The notes below the pieces were generated by a model. That model saw only the letters and a list, made by a program, of their open reading frames with translations. It was not told where the DNA came from and ran no database searches. This document shows positions 32,363-41,094 of a DNA stretch of 64,000 bases, one piece after another. The stretch is from the NCBI RefSeq assembly GCF_000010725.1, contig NC_013854.1:62001-126000 (forward strand). The letters are read 5' to 3'. This DNA is from Azospirillum sp. B510 (GTDB lineage: Bacteria; Pseudomonadota; Alphaproteobacteria; Azospirillales; Azospirillaceae). The stretch's first letter is position 1; every line of letters starts with the position of its first letter. The translations under genes and the position numbers were made by a program.

Positions 32363-33430
32363 ATGACCGGCAGCAAGACCACCGGCAGCAAGATCACCGG
32401 CGGCAAGACCACCGCCGGCGGGGCGGGCGCCAAGCGGCGCGGCCGGCCCTGCAAGCCGCGTCCGCTCGCCGCCTCTCCCCATCTGGATGCCTTCCTCGAC
32501 ATGCTGACGGCGGAGCGCGGGGCGGCGGTGAACACGCGGCTGGCCTATGAGCGCGACCTTGCAGACCTCGGCCGCTGGCTGGCCCAGCGCGGCGTCGCGC
32601 TGGAAGGGGCGGGGACCGAGGATCTGCGGGCCTATCTGGCGGTGCAAGGCAAGGATGGCGCCCCGCGCACCGTGGCGCGGCGGTTGTCGGCGATGCGGCA
32701 GTTCTACCGTTTCCTGCTGTCCGAGGGGCGCCGCTCCGACGATCCGGCCTCGCCGCTCGACAGCCCCAAGCAGGGCCGCCCGCTGCCCAAGATCCTGAGC
32801 GAGGCGGAGGTCGGCGCCATGCTGTCCACCGCCGAGGCGCGCGGCGGGCCGGAGGGCTTGCGGCTGGTGGCCTTGCTGGAGGTGCTCTACGCCACCGGCC
32901 TGCGCGTGTCGGAGCTGGTCGGCCTGCCGATGACCGCGATCATGCGCGACGGCCGCGGCCTGCTGGTGCGCGGCAAGGGCGGCAAGGAACGGATGGTGCC
33001 GCTGTCCGATCCGGCTCTGGCGGCGCTGGCCGCCTACATTCCCGTCCGCGCCCATTTCATTCCGCCGGGCACCGGGGCGGGAGGGGGCGGGGCAGGGGGA
33101 GAGGGCGGGCACAGCCCCTTCCTGTTCCCGTCACGCATCTCCGCCGAAGGATACCTGACGCGCCAGCGCTTCGCCCAACTGCTGAAGCAATTGGCCATCG
33201 ACGCCGGCATCGACCCGGAAAAGGTCAGCCCCCACGTCCTGCGCCATGCCTTCGCCACCCATCTGCTCGACCATGGCGCCGACCTGCGCTCGGTCCAGAA
33301 GATGCTGGGCCATGCCGACATCGCGACGACGCAGATCTACACCCATGTGGTGACGGAGCGTCTGAGGAAGGTCATGCACGATCACCATCCGCTGGCGCGC
33401 CGCCGGGTGGTAGAGGCGTCGGAGGAGTAG
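32363..33430 (+). CDS. xerD: Site-specific tyrosine recombinase XerD
   Basis: 355 residues. With XerC it resolves chromosome dimers at dif. An N-terminal SAM-like DNA-binding domain (38-140) is followed by the catalytic domain with Arg181 (ATGLRVSEL), Lys205 (GKGGKERM), His291 and Arg294 ([10 protein letters not shown]), His317 ([12 protein letters not shown]) and nucleophile Tyr326. The first 30 residues are a low-complexity Thr/Lys/Gly extension ([17 protein letters not shown]) from a short tandem repeat; a later start is possible but none is obvious. A 17-residue Gly-rich insertion (about 232-248) is also present. It ends the operon starting at 30229. Confidence 0.9.
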   Translation: MTGSKTTGSKITGGKTTAGGAGAKRRGRPCKPRPLAASPHLDAFLDMLTAERGAAVNTRLAYERDLADLGRWLAQRGVALEGAGTEDLRAYLAVQGKDGAPRTVARRLSAMRQFYRFLLSEGRRSDDPASPLDSPKQGRPLPKILSEAEVGAMLSTAEARGGPEGLRLVALLEVLYATGLRVSELVGLPMTAIMRDGRGLLVRGKGGKERMVPLSDPALAALAAYIPVRAHFIPPGTGAGGGGAGGEGGHSPFLFPSRISAEGYLTRQRFAQLLKQLAIDAGIDPEKVSPHVLRHAFATHLLDHGADLRSVQKMLGHADIATTQIYTHVVTERLRKVMHDHHPLARRRVVEASEE

Positions 33431-33456
33431 GGGAGGTAAGGATGGGTGGGGAGGTG

Positions 33457-33586
33457 TCGGCTGCCGATGCCCCCTCCCAACCTCCCCCGCTTCGCAGGGG
33501 AGAGACTATAAGTGTATTTTAAATCAAGTTCTTACTCCCTCCCTCACCCAGCGGGGGAGGGGCGGGGTGGGGGCATCGGCAGCCGA
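33457..33586. repeat. Long intergenic inverted repeat (REP-like) between xerD and a PHA-related gene
   Basis: TCGGCTGCCGATGCCCCC at 33457-33474 is the exact reverse complement of 33569-33586. The 94-base interior holds further matched blocks (CCTCCCCCGC and GCGGGGGAGG). The structure lies between two convergent genes and could act as a two-way terminator. A related element with the same CCTCCCCCGC/GCGGGGGAGG blocks lies at 47839-47973, which suggests a dispersed family. Confidence 0.7.
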
Positions 33587-33602
33587 TGATTTCCCATCAT
33601 CC

Positions 33603-33914
33603 TTACTTCTTCTCCAGCATCAGCGTGCCTTGGCGCGTGACCTTGCTTCTGATCCGGTCGGCCAGCAGGGCGAGCGCCCAGGGCAGCCGCACCTCCATCT
33701 CGACGCTGTCGTCCAGCACGTCGATATGGCCGGCGATGGTCTGGGCCAGCGCCACGACGCGGAACTCCAGGCGGTCGCCGGTCCAGCTCTCCTCGACGCT
33801 GGCGGACAGGGCGCTCAGGCGCGCCCGCGCCTCGCCCATGCCGTCGACCAGCCGGCGCCTGGCCTCCGCCCGGCCGAGCGAATGGGGAATGGACAGGGTC
33901 AGGGGCTTCGGCAT
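33603..33914 (-). CDS. Polyhydroxyalkanoic acid system family protein
   Basis: 103 residues: MPKPLTLSIPHSLGRAEARRRL, a central WTGDRLEFRVVALAQTIAGHIDV strand set and VEMEVRLPWALALLADRI, ending TRQGTLMLEKK. This matches the small PHA-system/granule-region family (PF09650-type). Its exact role is unclear; members are found next to PHA genes and elsewhere. It has no signal peptide. It is convergent with xerD across the long inverted repeat and is 72 bases downstream of the phhB-like gene on the same strand. Confidence 0.75.
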   Translation of the reverse strand: MPKPLTLSIPHSLGRAEARRRLVDGMGEARARLSALSASVEESWTGDRLEFRVVALAQTIAGHIDVLDDSVEMEVRLPWALALLADRIRSKVTRQGTLMLEKK

Positions 33915-33986
33915 GGTCGGCGGCTCCGCGCTGAACGGGTCAGGGGTAACGCCGGGGACGGGCGTTTGCTCCCATGCCGGCCGGCC

Positions 33987-34289
33987 TCAACGGTCATGCA
34001 GGGGCGCCATCTGGTCCAGCCGGTGGGCGAACTCGATGTCGGCCGGGGTCACGGCGTCGGCGCTGCGGGTGTAGAGGATGACCTCGACCCGGCCGAGATC
34101 GTTGAACCATTCGGGATGATGGCCGGTCCGCTCGGCCAGCAGGGCGACCTGGCTCATGAAGCCCCAGGCGGCGGTGAAATCGGCGAAATGGTAGGTCTTG
34201 CGGATGGCGTCGCGCTCCAGCACCTCCGCCCAGCCGTGCAGTTCCTTCAGCGCCGTCTGACGCTGCGCGCCGACAAGACGATCGGACAT
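33987..34289 (-). CDS. phhB: Pterin-4-alpha-carbinolamine dehydratase
   Basis: 100 residues. It dehydrates 4a-hydroxytetrahydropterin during pterin recycling for aromatic hydroxylases. The motif AERTGHHPEWFNDLGRVEV contains the catalytic HHPEW cluster, and the second histidine is in FAHRLDQM. The ATG at 34289 follows AGGGAGG, a strong site, in preference to 34310. No phenylalanine hydroxylase gene is in the window. The symbol is by family; pcbD-type names are also used. Confidence 0.9.
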   Translation of the reverse strand: MSDRLVGAQRQTALKELHGWAEVLERDAIRKTYHFADFTAAWGFMSQVALLAERTGHHPEWFNDLGRVEVILYTRSADAVTPADIEFAHRLDQMAPLHDR

Positions 34290-34370
34290 GATGACCTCCC
34301 TTTCCTTCATCGCATTTTTGCCGCCCCCGCCGTCTTGGCGAACGGGCGGCGGTTCGCTACCTTCTGCGGC

Positions 34371-34781
34371 ATGATACGGAAACCTTCAGGTCCCCATACG
34401 GTTCCGCCCACGGTCGAAGACCTGGAGCGCATGGCCGAAGAGGCGCTCGACACCATCCCGGCGGAGCTGCTCGCCCCGGTCGGGAACCTCGTCATCCATG
34501 TCGAGGATTTTCCCGATGAGGATACCGAGCGGGAGATGGAGCTGGAAAGCCCCTTCGACCTGCTGGGGCTGTATCGGGGGGTGGATCTGACGCGGCAAAG
34601 CGTCGCCGACCTGCGCGGCGGGCCGGACATGATCTTCCTCTACCGCCGCCCGATCCTCGATTACTGGTGCGAGACGGGGGAGGAACTGCCGGCCATCGTC
34701 CGCCATGTCCTCATCCACGAGATCGGCCATCATTTCGGCTTCTCCGACGACGACATGGAGCGGATCGAGGCGAGGGAGTAG
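34371..34781 (+). CDS. Small zincin-like metallopeptidase family protein
   Basis: 136 residues of the PF06262 type. The zinc motif HEIGHHFGFSDDDMERIE (HExxH at about 117-121) lies near the C-terminus. The conserved N-terminal block VEDLERMAEEALDTIPAELL and DFPDEDTEREMEL are typical of the family. No signal peptide; probably cytosolic. Substrates are unknown. The start ATG at 34371 was chosen from the usual family N-terminus; the longer open frame upstream is a shadow of the minus-strand genes. The gene is divergent from phhB and convergent with the glycosylase gene. Confidence 0.82.
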   Translation: MIRKPSGPHTVPPTVEDLERMAEEALDTIPAELLAPVGNLVIHVEDFPDEDTEREMELESPFDLLGLYRGVDLTRQSVADLRGGPDMIFLYRRPILDYWCETGEELPAIVRHVLIHEIGHHFGFSDDDMERIEARE

Positions 34782-34811
34782 GCGGAACAGGGGCGAGCAG
34801 GCGGGGGCCGC

Positions 34812-35423
34812 TCAACCCTCAAGCGCTTCGGCCACCCGGCGGCGCAGGGCGGGCGCCAGCTCCTCGTCGAACCAGGGGTTCCGGTTCAGCCAGGCGGTGT
34901 TGCGCCAGCTCGGATGCGGCAGCGGGATGAAGGCCGGTCCATACTCCCGCCAGCTCGCCACCGTCTCCGTCATCGTCGCCTTGCGCCGCCCGCCCAGATA
35001 GCGCGCCTGGGCGTATTGCCCGATCAGCAGAGTCAGCCGGATGCCCGACAGCGCCTCCAGCAGCGGCGGATGCCACAGCGGGGCGCATTCCGGCCGCGGT
35101 GGGTAATCGCCGCCCTTCGGCATGGTGCCGGGATAGCACAGCCCCATCGGCACCACGGCGATGCGGGATTCGTCGTAGAAGGTGGTGCTGTCCATCGCCA
35201 GCCACTTGCGCAGCCGGTCACCCGATGCATCGTCCCACGGGATGCCGCTGGCATGCACCCGCGCGCCGGGCGCCTGCCCGACGATCAGCAGCCTTGCGGT
35301 GGCGCCGCCGCGCAGGACCGGGCGGCAGCCATGGGGCAGCGCGGCTTCGCACAGCGTGCAGGCGCGCGCCTGCGCGAACAGGCGGTCGAGGGCTGGGCCG
35401 CCCTGACGGGTCTCATCGGACAA
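34812..35423 (-). CDS. Uracil-DNA glycosylase family protein
   Basis: 203 residues. The family motif LLIVGQAPGARVHASGIPWDD (about 44-64) and the C-terminal PLPHPSWRN block are present. A CXXC (CTLC, near 22-25) could be part of an iron-sulfur site, but a full set of four cluster cysteines is not evident, so a family 4 or 5 assignment is uncertain. It should excise uracil or another damaged base from DNA. Its start overlaps the sirtuin gene's end by 11 bases; the two are co-translated. Confidence 0.75.
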   Translation of the reverse strand: MSDETRQGGPALDRLFAQARACTLCEAALPHGCRPVLRGGATARLLIVGQAPGARVHASGIPWDDASGDRLRKWLAMDSTTFYDESRIAVVPMGLCYPGTMPKGGDYPPRPECAPLWHPPLLEALSGIRLTLLIGQYAQARYLGGRRKATMTETVASWREYGPAFIPLPHPSWRNTAWLNRNPWFDEELAPALRRRVAEALEG

Positions 35424-36156
35424 GCGTCAACAGATCCTGGACGAAGGCCGGCACCACCTGGGTCGCCAAGCCGTGGATGGAGCTGTGGAAATGGGAGGCG
35501 CCCTCCGACGGTTCCAGGTTCAGCTCGACCGTATAGGCGCCGGACGCCCGCGCCTCCGCCACGAATCCCGCGGCGGGATAGACATGGCCGGAGGTGCCGA
35601 TCGAGACGAACAGGTCGCATTCCTCCAGCGCCCGCTGGATGCGCTCCATCTGATAGGGCATCTCGCCGAACCAGACCACGTCGGGCCGCATGCCGCCCTT
35701 GCGCCCACAGGTCAGGCAATGGTCATGGACCGACAGGTCGCCCCGCACCTCCACCACCGTGCGGCAATGCAGGCAGAAGGCCTTCAGCAGTTCGCCATGC
35801 ATGTGCAGCGGCGCCGTCGATCCGCCGCGCTCATGCAGGTCGTCGATGTTCTGCGTCACCAGCAGGACCCCGCCCTTCCAGCGCCGCTCCAGCTCGGCCA
35901 GCGCCTTGTGCGCGGCGTTGGGCTGCACCGCCGGGTCGGCGAGGCCGCGGCGGCGGTCGTTGTAGAAGCGGTGGACCAGATCGGGATCGCGGGCGAATCC
36001 CTCCGGCGTCGCCACATCCTCCAGATCGACCTGGCTCCAGATGCCGTCGGCGCAGCGGAAGGTGTCCAGCCCCGATTCCTTGGAGATCCCGGCGCCGGTC
36101 AGGATGACGATGGAATCCGTCGGGCGCAGGCGGTTGGTCAGCGCGGGTGAGGGCAT
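35413..36156 (-). CDS. cobB: NAD-dependent protein deacylase (sirtuin)
   Basis: 247 residues. The NAD-binding GAGIS (21-25) and FRCADGIW loop, TQNIDDLHE, catalytic His in MHGELL and the zinc ligands in CLHC and CLTC are intact; a complete class III sirtuin. It removes acetyl or acyl groups from lysines, for example on acetyl-CoA synthetase. It overlaps the downstream glycosylase gene by 11 bases. The symbol cobB is the common sirtuin name and does not imply a cobalamin role. Confidence 0.93.
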   Translation of the reverse strand: MPSPALTNRLRPTDSIVILTGAGISKESGLDTFRCADGIWSQVDLEDVATPEGFARDPDLVHRFYNDRRRGLADPAVQPNAAHKALAELERRWKGGVLLVTQNIDDLHERGGSTAPLHMHGELLKAFCLHCRTVVEVRGDLSVHDHCLTCGRKGGMRPDVVWFGEMPYQMERIQRALEECDLFVSIGTSGHVYPAAGFVAEARASGAYTVELNLEPSEGASHFHSSIHGLATQVVPAFVQDLLTLVR

Positions 36157-36255
36157 GGCATCCCCTTAGCGGTTCGGAAACCGGTCATGTGGAAGACTGC
36201 TGCGGCGTACGCCCGTCGCGTCCGGAAGTAAAGCCGCGCAAAACAAGGAAGAGGC

Positions 36256-36762
36256 ATGTCAGGGGTGGTCAAGGTCCTGTTCGTCTGCACGGGCAACATC
36301 TGCCGCTCGCCCACCGCCGAGGGGGTGTTCCGCCATCTGGCCGGGCAAGCCGGTCTGGGCGCCGTCGTCGCCGCCGGGTCCGCCGGCACCCATGGCTATC
36401 ACGTCGGCGAGCCGCCCGACCCGCGCAGCCGGCGGGCGGCGCTGGCCCGCGGCGTCGATCTGTCCGCCTTGCGCGCCCGCAAGGTGACGCCGGCCGACTT
36501 CACCCGCTTCGATCATATCCTGGCGATGGACAAGGGTCATCTGGACGAGCTGCGGCGCATCGCCCCGCCGGGCGCCGGCGCGGTGCCGCGCCTGTTCCTG
36601 GACGACGCGGCCGGGCTGGAGGGGAGGGAGGTGCCCGACCCCTATTACGGCGGTCCCGACGGCTTCGAACAGGTGCTGGATTTGTGCGAGGCCGGATCGC
36701 GCGGCCTGCTGGCGCGCCTGTCGCGCGAATGCGGCTTTCCGATTCGCGACCGCATCGGGTAA
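36256..36762 (+). CDS. Low-molecular-weight protein tyrosine phosphatase
   Basis: 168 residues. The P-loop CTGNICRS (11-18, nucleophile Cys11) and the general-acid aspartate in VPDPYYGG identify the family. The insert of about ten residues (GAVPRLFLDDAAGLEGRE) before the acid loop is longer than in the shortest members. It may act on low-molecular-weight or protein phosphotyrosine, or on arsenate; no tyrosine kinase is nearby. The gene is divergent from cobB across a 99-base gap and precedes the sensor kinase gene by 69 bases on the same strand. Confidence 0.9.
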   Translation: MSGVVKVLFVCTGNICRSPTAEGVFRHLAGQAGLGAVVAAGSAGTHGYHVGEPPDPRSRRAALARGVDLSALRARKVTPADFTRFDHILAMDKGHLDELRRIAPPGAGAVPRLFLDDAAGLEGREVPDPYYGGPDGFEQVLDLCEAGSRGLLARLSRECGFPIRDRIG

Positions 36763-36831
36763 CCTGTCGCGGTGCCCCGGCCGCTTGGTCTATGCTGTCG
36801 GGATAGGGCCTATCCGGAGCATCCCAAAACC

Positions 36832-38028
36832 ATGACCAGCGCAGCCACCGGCACCATGACGCCCGGCGGGATCCTCGACGGCATCGTGCTGTTCGAGGCC
36901 TTCACGCCGGAGGAGCGCGCGGCGGTGGCCGCCCGCGGGCGGGTGTTCGACGCGCCGGCCGGCACGATGCTGATGCGCGAGGGCGACAGCGCCAGCTCGC
37001 TCTACGTGCTGCTCGACGGCACGGTGCGGGTGGTGCGCAGCGACCCCTTCGGCGGTCAGGTCGAGGTCGGCTTCCGCCGCGCCGGCGACTGTTTCGGCGA
37101 AATGGCGCTGATCGACGGCGGCTCCCGGTCGGCCTCGGTGATCGCCGCCGCCCCGGTGCGGGTGTTCGAGCTGGAGCGCGATCTGTTCCTGGCGCTGATC
37201 TCCCCGTCGCCCGCCCTGCTGGCGAAGCTGCTGCGCGAACTCAGCCGCATGATCCGCGACGTGTCGGAGCGGGTGGTGCGCGAGGATCTGGAACGCCGCA
37301 CCCGCATCGCCGAATCGGCGCTGGCCCGCCAGCGCGCCATCACCCAGGCGGTGACCGGGCTGGCGCATGAGCTGAACACGCCGCTCGGCGTCTGCGTCAC
37401 CGCGGCCAGCCACTTGCAGGATCTGGCGGCTTGCGGTGGCGGTCCGCTGTCCAGCGAGGAGCTGCGCGAGCCCGCCGCCCTGCTCGGCGCCAATCTCGGC
37501 CGCGCGGTGGAGCTGGTGGAGACCTTTTCCGCCATCGCCGCCTGCCAGACCGCCGAACCGCTGGAGGCGCTCGACCTGCGCCGCATGGCGGAGGAGATGG
37601 CGGCCCTGTTCGCCGTCCAGCATCCGGACCTGCCGCTGACCATCCGGGTCGCGACCGGCCCCGCCTGTCCCTGGCTCGGCTATGCCCAGCATCTGGGGCG
37701 GGTGCTGCAACAGCTGTTCGCCAACGCCGCCGCCCACGGCTATGGCGGCGGCCCCGGCGTGGCGGAGGTCGAGGTGGAGGCGGCGACGCTGGACGCGATT
37801 CCGGCTTGGCGCCTGACCGTCCGCGACCGTGGCGCCGGCATCCCGGCGATTCATCTGCCCACCCTGACCGACGCCTTCTTCACCACCGCCCGCGGACGGG
37901 GCCACAAGGGGCTGGGGCTGGCCGTGGTTTTCAACACGGTGACCGGTCCGCTCGCCGGCCGTTTCGCCATCGACAGCAGGCCCGGTGACGGCACGACGGT
38001 GACGGTCATCCTCCCGCAGGAGTTGTGA
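36832..38028 (+). CDS. Soluble histidine kinase with N-terminal cyclic-nucleotide-binding domain
   Basis: 398 residues. The cNMP-type domain (about 16-130; LFEAFTPEERAAV, GDCFGEMALIDGGSRSASV) carries the phosphate-binding FGEMALxxxxxR pattern. HisKA phospho-His is in GLAHELNTPLG; HATPase boxes are LFANAAAHGYG, VRDRGAGIP and KGLGLAVVF. There is no transmembrane segment, so it is cytosolic. No response regulator is adjacent. Ligand could be cAMP, fitting the adenylate cyclase at 18786, but this is inference. The ATG at 36832 was taken over one at 36772. It is convergent with fliG. Confidence 0.85.
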   Translation: MTSAATGTMTPGGILDGIVLFEAFTPEERAAVAARGRVFDAPAGTMLMREGDSASSLYVLLDGTVRVVRSDPFGGQVEVGFRRAGDCFGEMALIDGGSRSASVIAAAPVRVFELERDLFLALISPSPALLAKLLRELSRMIRDVSERVVREDLERRTRIAESALARQRAITQAVTGLAHELNTPLGVCVTAASHLQDLAACGGGPLSSEELREPAALLGANLGRAVELVETFSAIAACQTAEPLEALDLRRMAEEMAALFAVQHPDLPLTIRVATGPACPWLGYAQHLGRVLQQLFANAAAHGYGGGPGVAEVEVEAATLDAIPAWRLTVRDRGAGIPAIHLPTLTDAFFTTARGRGHKGLGLAVVFNTVTGPLAGRFAIDSRPGDGTTVTVILPQEL

Positions 38029-38061
38029 GCGCCCCGGCTCCCGGTCCGTAGGGCGTCCGGG

Positions 38062-39084
38062 TCAGTAGATCAGTTCGTTCTCGCCGCTGCCCTCGGCCAG
38101 GACCAACTCGCCGCGGGCGGCCAGATCCTTGGCCAGCTGCACCATGTACATCTGCGCCTCGTCGACGTCGCGGACGCGGACCGGACCCATGGCGGCCATG
38201 TCCTCGCGCAGGATCTTGGCGGCGCGTTCCGACATGTTGGAGAAGAACAGGTCCTTCAGCGACTCCGACGCCCCCTTCAGCGCGGTGCCCAGCTTCTGCT
38301 TGTCCACCGTGCGCAGCATGGTCTGGACGCCGCTGGGATCGAGCTTCGACAGGTCCTCGAAGGTGAACATCAGCGACTTGATGCGCTCGGCGCTGTCGCG
38401 GTTGCGTTCCTCCAGCGCCGCCATGAAGCGGTGCTCGGTGGTGCGGTCCAGGCCGTTGAAGATCTCCGCCAGCATCTCGTGGCTGTCGCGCCGGCTGGTG
38501 CGGGCGAGGTTGGTCATGAACTCGGTGCGCAGCGTGCGCTCGACGTCGTCCAGAACCTCCTTCTGCACCGCCTCCATGCGCAGCATGCGCATGATGACCT
38601 CCATCGCGAAGCTCTCCGGCAGCTGGGTCAGCACGCGGCCGGCATGTTCGGGACGGATCTTGGAGAGGACGACGGCGACGGTCTGCGGATATTCGTTCTT
38701 CAGATAGTTGGACAGCACCGACTCGCTGACATTCGCCAGCTTGTCCCACATGGTGCGGCCGGCGGGACCACGGATTTCCTCCATGATCTGGTCGACCTTG
38801 TCCTTGGGCAGGGTCTTCAGCAGCAGGCGTTCGGTCGAATCGAAGGAGCCGACGAGCGAACCGGTCGCCGACATCTGTTCGGCGAACTCGACGAACAGCC
38901 GCTCGATCAGGTTGGCCGACACGGTGCCCAGGTTGGCCATCACCTGGGACAGTTCCTTGATCTCCTCGTCGTCCATCAGCGAGAACAGCTTGGACGAATG
39001 CTCCTCGCCGAGCGCAAGCATCATGATGGCGGCCTTTTCCGGGCCGGTGAGGGTCCGGTAATCCTCACGAACCTTCAACGCCAT
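38062..39084 (-). CDS. fliG: Flagellar motor switch protein FliG
   Basis: 340 residues, the full FliG layout. N-terminal FliF-binding domain ([23 protein letters not shown]), central armadillo region ([21 protein letters not shown]) and C-terminal stator-interacting domain with charged helix ([26 protein letters not shown]). It works in the C-ring with FliM and FliN to set rotation. GTGGAGG precedes the ATG. No other flagellar gene is in the window, so it may belong to one of the two flagellar systems known in Azospirillum; which one cannot be told. It is convergent with the kinase gene. Confidence 0.94.
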   Translation of the reverse strand: MALKVREDYRTLTGPEKAAIMMLALGEEHSSKLFSLMDDEEIKELSQVMANLGTVSANLIERLFVEFAEQMSATGSLVGSFDSTERLLLKTLPKDKVDQIMEEIRGPAGRTMWDKLANVSESVLSNYLKNEYPQTVAVVLSKIRPEHAGRVLTQLPESFAMEVIMRMLRMEAVQKEVLDDVERTLRTEFMTNLARTSRRDSHEMLAEIFNGLDRTTEHRFMAALEERNRDSAERIKSLMFTFEDLSKLDPSGVQTMLRTVDKQKLGTALKGASESLKDLFFSNMSERAAKILREDMAAMGPVRVRDVDEAQMYMVQLAKDLAARGELVLAEGSGENELIY

Positions 39085-39217
39085 CTGTCCGCCTCCACAA
39101 CGCCGCCGCCCGCCGCCCTCAGGGCCGGGCCGGCTGGCGGTTCATTCTTGCACGTCCGGTTTTCGATTGTTCTCTTGTAATACGATCCCTTGAGCCGTTC
39201 CATCCCCGTGGAAGGGC

Positions 39218-39250
39218 GGGGCGGGGACAAATTTCGCCTGTCCCCGCCCC
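39218..39250. terminator. Hairpin downstream of leucyl aminopeptidase
   Basis: GGGGCGGGGACA (39218-39229), nine-base loop, TGTCCCCGCCCC (39239-39250): a perfect 12-base stem 35 bases past the aminopeptidase stop on the minus strand. There is no U-tract, so termination may be Rho-assisted. Confidence 0.5.
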
Positions 39251-39284
39251 GTCCTCCCGCCTTTCACGGCCGGTGGCTGTGGCC

Positions 39285-40676
39285 TCAGCCGAAACGCTTG
39301 GCGATCACCGCATAGGCGGCGCGCAGCCCCAGCGCCTCGCCACCCTCCGGACGGCCGGGGCGATTGCCGCCGTTCCAGGCATAGGTGTCGAGATGGGCCC
39401 AGGGCGTGCCCTTGGAGACGAATTCCTGGAGGAACAGCCCGGCGGTGATGGCGCCGGCGAAGCCGTGGGTGGTGACGTTGTTGATGTCGGCCACCTTGCT
39501 GTCCAGCCCCTTGCGGTAGGGCGCCCACAGCGGCAGCCGCCACATCGGGTCGTCCACCGCCGTTCCCGCCTCGGTCAGGTCGTTGGCCAGCGCGTCGTCG
39601 TTGGACATCAGCGCCGGCAGCTCGGGGCCGAGCGCCACGCGGGCGGCGCCGGTCAGGGTGGCGAAATCGATCAGCAGCGCCGGCTTCTCCGAATCCGCCT
39701 CGGCCAGCGCGTCGCACAGGACCAGGCGGCCTTCGGCGTCGGTGTTGCCGACCTCGACCGTCAGCCCCTTGCGGGTCTTCAGCACGTCCTGCGGCTTGAA
39801 GCTGTCGCCGGAGACGACATTCTCCACCGCCGGAGCCAGCACGCGCAGCCGCACCGGCAGCCCGGCCATCATGATCATCCGGCCGAGCGCCAGCGCATGC
39901 GCCGCCCCGCCCATGTCCTTTTTCATGATCAGCATGGCCGACGACGGCTTCAGGTCCAGCCCGCCGGTGTCGAAGCAGACGCCCTTGCCGACGATGGTCA
40001 CCTTCGGGTGGTCCGGGTTGCCCCAGCGCAGGTCGATCAGCCGTGGCGCGCGCGGGCTGGCGCGGCCGACGGCATGGATCGCGGGATAGTCGCGGTCGAG
40101 CAGATCCTGGCCGACGATCACCTCGACCGCGGCGTCGAACTCGGTCGCCAGATCCTGCGCCGCCTGGGCCAGCTCGGCCGGGCCCATGTCACAGGCCGGG
40201 GTGTTCACCAGATCGCGCACGAGATAGGTCGCGGTCGCCGCCCGCTCCACCTCGCCGTGATCGGCTCCCTCCGGCCAGACCAGGCTGGCGAAGCCCTTCT
40301 CGGGCGGCTTCCTGTAGCGGCCGAAGCGATAGCTGCCGAGCGCCCAGCCCAGCGCCGCCCGCGTCGCCGCCCGCGCGTCCAGCGCCCCCTCGATCTCGCT
40401 GTCGATCCGGTAGGAGCCGGCCGGCAGCGAAGCGGGCAGGCCGGCGAAGGCCCACAGGTCGTCGATCGCCGACACGCCGACCAGAACCCGCGCGATGGCG
40501 CCGTCCGGTCCCGGCAGGAAGACGGTCGATCCGGCCTCGCCGGTGAAGCCCAGCGCCTTGACCCAGGAGGCGGTGGCCGGCGACTGCGCCGCCAGCCAGT
40601 CGGCCAGTCCGGCCTTGGTCACGGGGGTGAGGGCGACGGTGTCCGGGCCGTCGACGGCTAGCAGGGTGGCGAGCAA
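39285..40676 (-). CDS. M17 leucyl aminopeptidase family protein
   Basis: 463 residues. It removes N-terminal residues from peptides with two metal ions. The KGVCFDTGGLDLKPSSAM metal/lysine block, MKKDMGGAA and the family signature NTDAEGRLVL are present. It is shorter than PepA by about 40 N-terminal residues. The start is a TTG at 40676 (MLATLLAVDGPD), preceded by AGGAAGGA at 12 bases; no better start exists. A hairpin follows the gene, and a 418-base AT-rich gap precedes it. A pepA name is possible, but this subgroup is often annotated generically. Confidence 0.88.
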   Translation of the reverse strand: MLATLLAVDGPDTVALTPVTKAGLADWLAAQSPATASWVKALGFTGEAGSTVFLPGPDGAIARVLVGVSAIDDLWAFAGLPASLPAGSYRIDSEIEGALDARAATRAALGWALGSYRFGRYRKPPEKGFASLVWPEGADHGEVERAATATYLVRDLVNTPACDMGPAELAQAAQDLATEFDAAVEVIVGQDLLDRDYPAIHAVGRASPRAPRLIDLRWGNPDHPKVTIVGKGVCFDTGGLDLKPSSAMLIMKKDMGGAAHALALGRMIMMAGLPVRLRVLAPAVENVVSGDSFKPQDVLKTRKGLTVEVGNTDAEGRLVLCDALAEADSEKPALLIDFATLTGAARVALGPELPALMSNDDALANDLTEAGTAVDDPMWRLPLWAPYRKGLDSKVADINNVTTHGFAGAITAGLFLQEFVSKGTPWAHLDTYAWNGGNRPGRPEGGEALGLRAAYAVIAKRFG

Positions 40677-41094
40677 GACGGGGAATCCTTCCTACGAAAT
40701 CACTTCACGCATCCGATGCGGATGCCCATCCCCAAGGATGGCGCGTGAAGCGCCCGCTGGAAAGGGGGTGTGGAACAGGATGAAACGCTTTCCGGCCCGG
40801 TGTTTTCCATCCATGGCGGTAGGGAAAATTTAACCATCAACAGAATTTCGTTGTCTGACTATCAAGTTGCGGTTCCAAAATAAAGTGAATAACGGCATAT
40901 TGAAAATTAAAATTACTCTAAATGAGTGTGCTACCCAAGAGCGGCATGGCAAAAATATCGCCTCCGATATCTGTTCATATAAAAGAAATAATCCATCGGC
41001 TGTTTTGAACTGATCAGCAATGCCTTATCAATTTGTTCACCAGAGAGGATCGTCAAGCTATAAAGGTTGATCCGACCAACCGCCGTTGCCGTCC
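40677..41094. other. AT-rich intergenic region between leucyl aminopeptidase and a diguanylate cyclase gene
   Basis: 418 bases with no gene. From about 40815 to 41060 the base composition drops far below the flanking genes, with runs such as AAAATTAAAATTACTCTAAA. An inverted repeat ATATCG-CCTC-CGATAT lies at 40955-40970. The stretch lies upstream of the cyclase start and may hold its promoter, an H-NS-like target, or the remnant of a deleted gene. No small ORF with a ribosome site is visible. Confidence 0.6.
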
